A stretch of DNA of 64,000 nucleotides, from the NCBI GenBank assembly GCA_037903475.1, contig JBAJFG010000475.1:992001-1056000 (forward strand), given 5' to 3'. The position numbers were made by a program, and so were the translations under genes. This DNA is from Ancylostoma caninum. Taxonomy: Eukaryota; Nematoda; Chromadorea; Rhabditida; Ancylostomatidae. Shown piece by piece: positions 45,935-53,900 of this stretch; the stretch's first letter is position 1, and each line of letters starts with the position of its first letter. The notes under the pieces were generated by a model that searched no databases, had not been told where the DNA came from, and was given only the letters and a program-made list of their open reading frames with translations.

Positions 45935-48776
45935 CTTAAAAAATGAATTCGGAAAATGACAGTGGTCAGAAGTGAGCAAAGTGTTTCCAAGAGGTAGCCT
46001 AAGTTGACTGATGCAAGAGATCCGAGTTTTTATAGGAACCTTGTCCATGTCCGCACATCAATTTGGTTGTAGATATTTTAGTAAATCAGGATAAAACACA
46101 GGTACCCTCAACAGAAAAAGAATCAACAGAGATCGAACCAACCAACAAGGATATTATAAGAAACAGCTTTTTTTGCAATTTTGGAATCATTTCAAAGACC
46201 TTTCAATTTGGACTCATTTCAAAGACTTAAAAAAAGAGAAACGTTGAAGGGTGCACTGAGAACAGCGAAAATGTACGAATAAAGGCGGAAATATAAATGG
46301 CAGAAATCACAAACGCAAACCTTTTTCTCGTTTTCCATCTGTTCGTGCCCTCAATAACTGCTCTCTGAAGTTCACCGTCGGTTCTAACGATTTTTTCAAG
46401 CCTTCGTTTAAGGTGAGAACTTTGAACTCCGCCTTTCTTCAAAGGAATAATTTTATTGGAGGTACAAATAAAAACATTAAGATGAAAACGCATAACTGCA
46501 AACCACATACTTTGCTTTGACGACAAACTGTCCTGCATCGACCTTCTTGATCCGCCTGCGCTTTTTGGCTTGCGCTCTATCTATTCGACTCTCTTCCTGT
46601 TCTCGTTTTTTCTGTTGGAGCTAAAAATGAATATCTGAGTCTACAAAATATTCACGTCTGCAATAAAACACCTGACAGAAATCCATTAACAAAAACATCA
46701 CTTCCTAAGGTTAGCGAAACACACGATTCAAGGACATTTTGCTGGTAAGAACTCTAGCGCAATAAAAAAGTAGCACAGAAACAACAACATGTCCCAAATA
46801 TGTAGTATAGGGTGACCTAAATGTCTTTGTCAAGGTTCCAAGTGCTGTAAAAGCTCTAGATAGTGAGGAAGGATCACCAAAACCGTAAAATCTGTTTAAT
46901 GAAAAAACTGGTGACAAAAAATGCTTATGAGGTCTCAGAAGCCCCGCTCTTATTGATATTGTAGAGGCGAGGACGCCTCGCCGCAGAGTTGCGCGTGGAT
47001 ATCGACACAGAACACGTAATACAATTAGAAACTATTCAATAAATGTCATAAAAAATGAAAGCACACTGCTGTTCGAAAACGCCATGGTCATAAACCGGCA
47101 TGAGCACCGGCCGAAAACTTTTGGGTCACCCTGTACGTCAAATCACCCTACATTTGCATAAAACATTTAAGGAGGAAAATGGGAACTCAAGGAACTTTCA
47201 TTCCCCACGTTTATTCGCAAAACTACCATTCTACACAGAATAGTTATCTTAAAACTACTTTTTATCCTAGTTCGAACGACACCGTTCGCACGAAAAGGTG
47301 TGTGCTCCATGCCGAATTATTCATTTTAAACAACAACAGGAAAAAAATAAGTATGAGAACAGCATACCTGCTCAAAAAGACTAAGTTCAGGCTCAGGATC
47401 ATGCAGTAACGGAATGTCAGGAGCTAGTTTCGAGGAAAGTTCCGCGGGTGCTTCTGAATCTGAGTCATCGCCAGACATTCGATCAGGATCTGCGGCCAGA
47501 ACAGTCGGTGTTCCTTTCTCGATGTGACTAATCTCGCTCCGCCCACTGTATCTCCCACTTCTCGTACTAACTGGAAGGAAAAATTCATAAACCACCTAGA
47601 AATAGGAAAATCTGGAAATAAGAGAATGCTACCCATATTGTTCAGCGGCGTTCAGCAAGCTGGCGTTCAATTGACGTACACAATCTCTCCAAATCACTCA
47701 GTTGTTGCTTCTTCTGAAAACTTCATGAAACTGAACCACTCACATGACGAACACATGGCAAGCCAGTGTCTTTCACCCTCAATTTTCACGTTCTTCGTCT
47801 TTTACCATTACGTAGTTTATAGAATAACCAATCGCGCCATTCACTGTTGCTCGGTTAAGGTCCAACCAGAAGCTTGGGAAAAAATTTACCATGCACAAGT
47901 GTTTTAAAAGACGGATTGCCTTGTATGTTCTGCTAAAACCAATGACATTATGATCTGTCACACAGCCCATTTCAATTAGCAATACGGTTAGGACCAGAAA
48001 TATGGTAACATTCCCTTCCAAAGCATTGAGGGAAGTTAACATTCTCTTGCAAAGTATTGATGGGAATCCCTTTTGTAGGGAATTTTCATTATGACAGTTA
48101 GCATGATGGAGATCCACTATAAAAGTGTGACCAATTTTCATCCAAACACTTAATCCATCTTTTAGATTTTTTTTAGAAATTGTTTGAGCCGTCAGGCTCT
48201 TTGAGGTGTTAGATAGGATATAAAAGGAAAAGGAAGAGATAGATGAATCTGAAACCAACCTGTGCGACAAACTCGACAGCTCTATCAATACTTGGCCACA
48301 GATTTTCGAGTTGAGAAAGTTGCGATTCAATTGATTGAAGGTTTTCGCGAATCTGGAGTGTGAGCGAAGATCCGCAGGATAAATAACACACACAAAACAA
48401 TTGGGAAGAGAAACAAATTAGTTGAAAATGTGGAAAGAGACAACGTACAACACTGGTTTCGGCTTTAACTGAGTCGCTGAGTGTATTTAATTCCTCTAGG
48501 GTTGCAGCGCTTCTTTCTAAAATGTCGCCGAGAGATTTTGTGGCTGGTCCACTCTAAACTCATGTGTAAATGAAAACTCTCAAGGAATGTTATAGCAGAT
48601 CAAGTCTGGAGAATACAAAAGATACATTGTAGTGGCAATAAAAGAAAAACACAAACCACTGATCCAACCAGCTGTACGATGGAACTGATGTTCTCTGTGA
48701 TCGATTTCAGTTGTTTTGAAGTGGTATTCAACTCAAAGACGACGCTTTGGTTGTTTTCCAAACCTTCCAAAGGCAT
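45851..48776 (-). CDS. unrecognised coiled-coil protein, possibly tail-anchored (multi-exon gene span)
   Basis: Six or seven minus-strand exons join in phase to a protein of about 280 residues. The first three exons (105 residues) are a predicted heptad-rich coiled coil with Leu/Ile every three to four positions. Then comes an acidic, Ser/Pro-rich linker (GDDSDSEAP), a strongly basic segment (QAKKRRRIKK) and a second helical region (KRRLEKIV). A last open segment ends in a hydrophobic stretch, LLILKLITLLLLLW, close to the C-terminus, as in tail-anchored proteins. I do not recognise the family; a vesicle- or organelle-tethering role is only a guess from layout. The gene lies on the same strand as, and ~2 kb downstream of, the M6-like gene. 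Confidence 0.65.
46321..46419 (-). CDS. coiled-coil gene exon 6
   Basis: The frame SHLKRRLEKIVRTDGELQRA continues in phase with exon 5, but the acceptor (GGAGTTCAAAG) is weak and the donor is either GTTTGCG at 46,320 or a GTGATT twelve bases further. Coding character is good; edges are uncertain. Confidence 0.55.
46511..46620 (-). CDS. coiled-coil gene exon 5, basic segment
   Basis: Acceptor CATTTTTAG, donor GTATGTGG. Encodes LQQKKREQEESRIDRAQAKK and then RRRIKK, a possible nuclear-localisation or membrane-proximal basic patch. Ends in phase 2. Confidence 0.75.
46808..47133. mobile_element. TA-flanked MITE in intron of coiled-coil gene
   Basis: Inverted ends (T/C)AGGGTGACC(T/C)AAA at both sides and TA at 46,806-46,807 and 47,134-47,135. 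The CAGGGTG start is usual for Tc1/mariner-type elements. It is 326 bp, non-coding and lies wholly within the intron between exons 4 and 5. Confidence 0.65.
47368..47595 (-). CDS. coiled-coil gene exon 4, acidic linker
   Basis: 76 codons from acceptor TATTTCTAG to donor GTATGCTG, phase 0 both sides. Contains RSGRYSGRSEISHIEKG and the acidic MSGDDSDSEAP and HDPEPELSLFEQ segments. A second acceptor 25 bases inside (TTTTTCCTTCCAG) would break phase. Confidence 0.72.
48260..48352 (-). CDS. coiled-coil gene exon 3
   Basis: 31 codons (IRENLQSIESQLSQLENLWP...), acceptor CACACTCCAG, donor GTTGGTTT, phase 0 both sides. Clear Leu/Ile heptads. Confidence 0.75.
48449..48553 (-). CDS. coiled-coil gene exon 2
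   Basis: 35 codons (SGPATKSLGDILERSAATLE...), acceptor ATGAGTTTAG, donor GTACGTTG, phase 0 both sides. Heptad-like helix. Confidence 0.72.
48660..48776 (-). CDS. coiled-coil gene exon 1 with start codon
   Basis: ATG at 48,776, 39 codons beginning MPLEGLENNQ. An in-frame TGA precedes the ATG. Only 19 bases upstream is a perfect acceptor (TTTTTTTTTCAG, exon edge 48,795), the configuration of a spliced-leader addition site. Donor GTGGTTTG after a phase-0 Ser. Confidence 0.7.
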
Positions 48777-49259
48777 GCAACGCCGCTTTCAGCGACTGAA
48801 AAAAAAACATAGCTTAGGCGTTTCTTTCTACTTTGGCTATCACTCGGCAAATAATGATGCACAGCATGTGTGAGCTACTTCTACTGGTTCCAGAACAGTT
48901 TGAGGGAAAATAGGCAGAACCAAGCTTTGTCAGTCTGGCTCGATTGTACACCCTTGCATTCTTTTCAGTAGAACCCCTTACATATGTATGTTTAGATGGG
49001 TTTGTAGCGCTAAACCTGGGTGATTTCGATGCAGAGCGATCTGTTATAGTCAGTTTCGAACGCGATTATGGTTGAGTATTTGTATCTATTACTTGTTCTT
49101 CTTGCCAAACCCTCTGACTGCTGCACACTTCCCACGTGCTTCTTTCTTTAGCATCTCTACAACTATCCTACTCAGTGGATACCGGGCTATACCTGCAGCA
49201 CGTTGGTCACTGCAATCTGAACCGCCTTTACTACAGGCAATAACATAGTCACATCTTCC

Positions 49260-49910
49260 ACACTGCTTACTTGAGCTGTTTTTGACCAGGATTGTTAACT
49301 TGCTTTATTCCTCCAACTGGCCTACGTTTCGGCGAACTCGCCTTCGTCAGAGCCTGAAGTAGTCCATAGTACAAAAGGCCTATCCTCCCAAACGCCTCGT
49401 CCTTATACAGACATTATTCAATGAGTGAACAAACCAAAAGCGATACTGGAACACAGGCTGGGCAGTGCTGACCTCAACTGTCGCCGATGTTGCCACGACA
49501 CAGACCACTAATGGTGAGACTGTACTCCCAATGGTCTTTATATGTGCAGTATCTTAACAATCCGCCTAGATCAAAATCTGCAAAGATTCTGATACAAGGC
49601 TAGCTCTTGTGTGATTGCGATACGCTCATCTTTTCTACTCATTTTAGGACACTTGGCGGCAATCCAACACGCTTCCAATAATTTACGCGCTATGATCTCG
49701 GTCTCTGCTGACAAAATCGTGACTTCAATTTCAATGACAGAGTTTTCGTGGCGTAGTCTGCGATGTGGATAGGAGAGGATAGGAGGATAGGCCTTTTGTA
49801 CTATGGACTACTTCAGGCTCTGACGAAGACGAGTTCGCCGAAACGTAGGCCAGTTGGAGGAATAAAGCAAGTTAACAATCTTGATCAAAAACAGCTCTAG
49901 TAAGCAGTGT
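49260..49910 (-). mobile_element. Penelope-like element remnant with inverted terminal copies
   Basis: Two 129-bp arms (49,260-49,388 and 49,782-49,910) are inverted copies differing at a few positions. The interior carries, on the minus strand, the C-terminal end of a Penelope-type endonuclease, followed by non-coding DNA. Each arm contains CTGACGA, a GC hairpin and GAAACGT, the arrangement of the hammerhead motif reported in Penelope-like terminal repeats. Inverted 5' copies are known for this class. The reverse transcriptase is absent, so this is a truncated insertion. It lies between the two minus-strand genes. Confidence 0.8.
49571..49765 (-). pseudogene. Penelope-type GIY-YIG endonuclease, C-terminal fragment
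   Basis: A 64-codon frame ends at TGA. It contains ILSAETEIIARKLLEACWI and later PKMSRKDERIAITQELA, matching the layout after the GIY-YIG core in Penelope proteins: H...H, variable strand, R-x-x-x-E-A with the catalytic Glu, I-x-x-K-x-P-x-x-N/S-R. The upstream part, with GIY...YIG and the reverse transcriptase, is cut off by the inverted arm. Confidence 0.78.
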
Positions 49911-50828
49911 GCAAGTTGAAAGTTATAATGCCAAGATTCAAGGACAGTCGAACATGGAAAATAGTCACATCGTTTTCTTTGTATTATGACGTTCTCTACT
50001 TCAATTAACAGACCAATAATGAGACAAAACAATAGCAACAGCACTGTAAACAAACATGATTGAAAGGCTATGAACCAGTTGCTGAAGATTCAATCACAAA
50101 AGTGGACATATTTATTCGACGATATCAATGGCCGATATTCATTAGTAGTGGTGAATGCTCTTGCGAGTGATTAGCTGAGACCAGGACAAGACTGTCAAAA
50201 CAAATCTTGTTCTCGAGTACTGGCGGATACCGCAGAAAAGGGCCAGGTTAATTTACATTTGCAGTCTTGACCAAGACTCAAGCACTCGCTAACATTTAAC
50301 ATTTACAATATTTAGACATATTGTAGTGAAATATATACATACCAAATCGTAATCTGTAAAGCAAATGCTCTGAACAAAGCTAGAGCAATTGGAATCACGA
50401 ATCGAGAATGGGTGGAAATGCTGATGAACAAAATGGAAAGTAGGAAATAAGCACAGCGTAAAAAGCAAGCACTGAAGTGAACTGAAAGTGAAAGCTTTGC
50501 GGATCTGAAAGCATAGGGCCATCACAGGAAATGACAAACAAGATTGATAAACATGGGAGACAACACTCTGATATACTTCAAAATAAGAGATGAGCTAATA
50601 ACTACAAGAAAATAAGTAGTTTAGAACTGTAGTGTAACGGCTCTTAAAAGACACCGCACTACCTCAAAGAGTTGCCTATTCAGAATATCGCATGAATGTG
50701 AGAAATCAATTTATGAGCTAAAGCTTAAGTGATTTTGAAGGAAAAGACTCAATAAATATAGATAAGAACGAGGAGGTTTTTATGTGCACAAGAATAATCT
50801 TACCTAAGAGTTCTGAATGGATCAACAA

Positions 50829-50931
50829 TCAAAATGGTCGCTTATTAGGGCGGTATGCATACTGACTGAATGAATCAGACATTTTCTCAGCCAATCGTGA
50901 AGACGACGTGGAGCCAGAGTAAGGAGGTTGT
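50829..50931 (-). CDS. nmgp-1: M6-like exon, C-terminus and stop
   Basis: Acceptor ATGTTCCAG. 34 codons end SQYAYRPNKRPF-stop. A consensus donor (CTTAG|GTAAGAT, last exon base 50,804) follows the stop within 25 bases, so the 3' untranslated region may itself be spliced. Confidence 0.88.
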
Positions 50932-53900
50932 CTGGAACATTTTCAAAACATTAGTCGGTGGACAGCAGACAAAGGCATAGAATTAAAGAGGATGGTGCGA
51001 ATTAATAAAACGGACCTTCACGGTTACAAGCTGACAATAGATAGGTACTGTTCTCAGTACAACCGACAACACTTGAGCAGTCACAGTAGAATGATTTTTG
51101 TGAAGAAAAATTTTTATATCACTCATGGTTCACTCAACTGTTTCATACAAGTACCTAAGGACGAACATGAACAAATAGATAACAAAACCTGCGAAAAGTT
51201 CAGCCAAAAGCTGATTTTGTAGGTTCAATTGGAGACTTAACAAACTTCCCCCGGGTCACCCGGTAATGAAGCACATGGTCGCTCGGGTGAGCCGTTCCGT
51301 TTGCAAATTCGCTCGGTGACCCGGTAGCAAGCCACACCCACAAATATGCTCTCGCGAGTGACCAGGCAGGACCAAAACTGCTCTCGGATCACCCGGAGTT
51401 ATTGCCTGAGTTCATTGACTTCACATGTCAAGGTCAGAACGGAATAGTCAAATTTGATTACATGCCTGCGAATTATTAAATGCCAGTTGCAAAAAGGGTC
51501 CAACGAAGACAGAAAATTAGCGTTTTGCATACCTGGAGTAACCTCCATCACTCAGTGCTGACAGCTGCTCCTTGCTAGAACGACGGCGAGGGTAATCAAA
51601 CGCATTCCCAGATTTTAAGTGAGGAGAGTCGCCAGATGGTGTTTCCAAGGCCAGATCCCGCAGCTCCACATATCTAATAAATTATCACCAAATCATCAAA
51701 TCATCGAACATTTTGAGAACTTTGAAATGCTACTCACTTGCTCGCGTTGCCAACATGTGCATAGTTTGCGGAGAGAATCGCTAGGAAAAACGCTAACCCA
51801 AGTATAACTAGGCATGTTCCGACCCATCCGATTATGTACCAAGAACGAGCTGTTGATGAGAGCGCACAAAACTGTTGGGCGTCGCCTCCACACAATCGCA
51901 AGTCCTGTGGAATTCAGATGAGAAAATTCAAAATATAAAGCATTGAGTGTTCGTCAAAAGAGTTGTCCCCACACCCAGGATGGTGAAAGACATATAGCTA
52001 TTTCAAATAACAACTTACCGAAGTTGAAAAACTTCTGATTAAAGGGGTGAAAACGCCAAGATCAATACAATCGCCTTCTGTGAAAGATGGCATCGCATAA
52101 CAAAGGTCGTCGAAAATGAAGTAAGAGCAGCACAAAACAGAACAAATTGAGATGATGAATAACCAGCATATCAGCTAGAAAAGATTATACTAGATGAGCT
52201 CAGCCTCGCCCTCTAAAAATATCCCAGTTCAAGAGAAAACACTTACAAGAACTACACACCATCCCATAGCAGTAGCGCATGCACATCTTCCTCCACATTT
52301 GGCCTGATCACCTGAAAAAAGCAACATTCCAAAAATGTTCATACTGCCGACACACCGCATGAAGCAAACATACCCAGGAAATAGTTATACAACGAGCATC
52401 AAAAATTTCATAATTGGATTTTGAACCTCACTGCTATATGAAGCTCAGCAATGGTAATGTCATAGAAATTACAACGTTTACTCTCAAAAATACCAGTATT
52501 TACTACCGAACAAAAAGACACCCATGCAAACAAAGAGTGAAATTCTCATCAAGGGCGAAGTCATCCAATGATGCATTTACCACGTATCACATGTACGCAT
52601 CACATTCAGTCGTTATAAAATAAATAGAGGAAATACAATAACAAAAAAAAAACTCACGTTTGTAGATTTCTTCTCGTGTTGCTCCCGTAGCTGAGAAACC
52701 AACTAGAAGAAAAAACAATGCGAACAGAGACATTCCTACCGCCAAGACAACGAAAAACACCTGTACCTGAAAAAAAAACAGAGGCAAATACGACCAAAGA
52801 ACATTCAAACTTGTAAAAAAAATGTTAGCAAAAATTTTTGCACACTCTTCACTCCGCGGTTCTATCAAGAGTGTAGTTTAGGTTGTTTTTATGTCGGAGC
52901 ACATTGTTCATAAAACATGGAGGTGAATGTTAACACCAGATTGCCTCCCATTATGTGCACCACAAGTCAGAAATACACGTTTACATCACTGGTGCGCCTA
53001 CTCGAACAAAACCTCACTGACGCCGCGCACTTGTTTGGAGCCCTACTTCGCATCACGCGGAGCAGAAAGAAATAGTACCGTTTCAGAGACGCAATTCGAT
53101 GAAGGCCTCGTTTCTACCGAAGCAGAACTTGGCTAGGCGTCCAATCACGAATATCTCAAAAATCGTTACAAAGGTCGTATTCAACCGAAGTTGCATTTGA
53201 TATCGGTTGCACATGCTGTCGAAATGGAGTGGAATGAAACAATGAGCGGCAATGACGCTGCGCTTTTCGCGAACTTGGAAAGTATGCGGCGCTCTGCCTC
53301 TCGCGCTCAGTACATCCCTCGCCCGCGAAAAACGCACCGACATTGACGCTCACTGTAACTATACGTTTCTATGATACACGTTATTGCACTACAGAGGAAA
53401 AAAAGAGAAGGGGGATCACTCGTTAACCTAACGTTTACCCATTGGGTTAACGCATATCAACGTGGTTCAACGAGAGTTGCGGAGCGGCCCCTTTTTGTTT
53501 GCGGTTGCGGTACAACAACAACTGTCCTCTGGTGCACCTGTCGAAATGATGCATGAAAAATAGATAAGAAAAGTAAAGGGTTATAACAAAAACACATACT
53601 TTATCAAGCCAAGGCCAGTCTTGTATCCGCAACGATCTTCTAGTCTGTTCAACAGTCGCGTTGAAGCCCCATGTCATCATGATAGAGAACAGAATCACGC
53701 CGATGAAGCATAGAAGGGTGGCCATGAGCGAGGCATATGGAACCCTGCAGTTTGAAAAAATGAAGTGCACAGGAATGGATATTTCACTCAGGTTGAACTC
53801 TCGTAGTGATAGGTCAATCCCACATTTGTATGTACTCTATCTACAGCGTACAGAAAAAAGAATGTCTCTAACATACATATTCTGCCGCTGCAAAGCTAGA

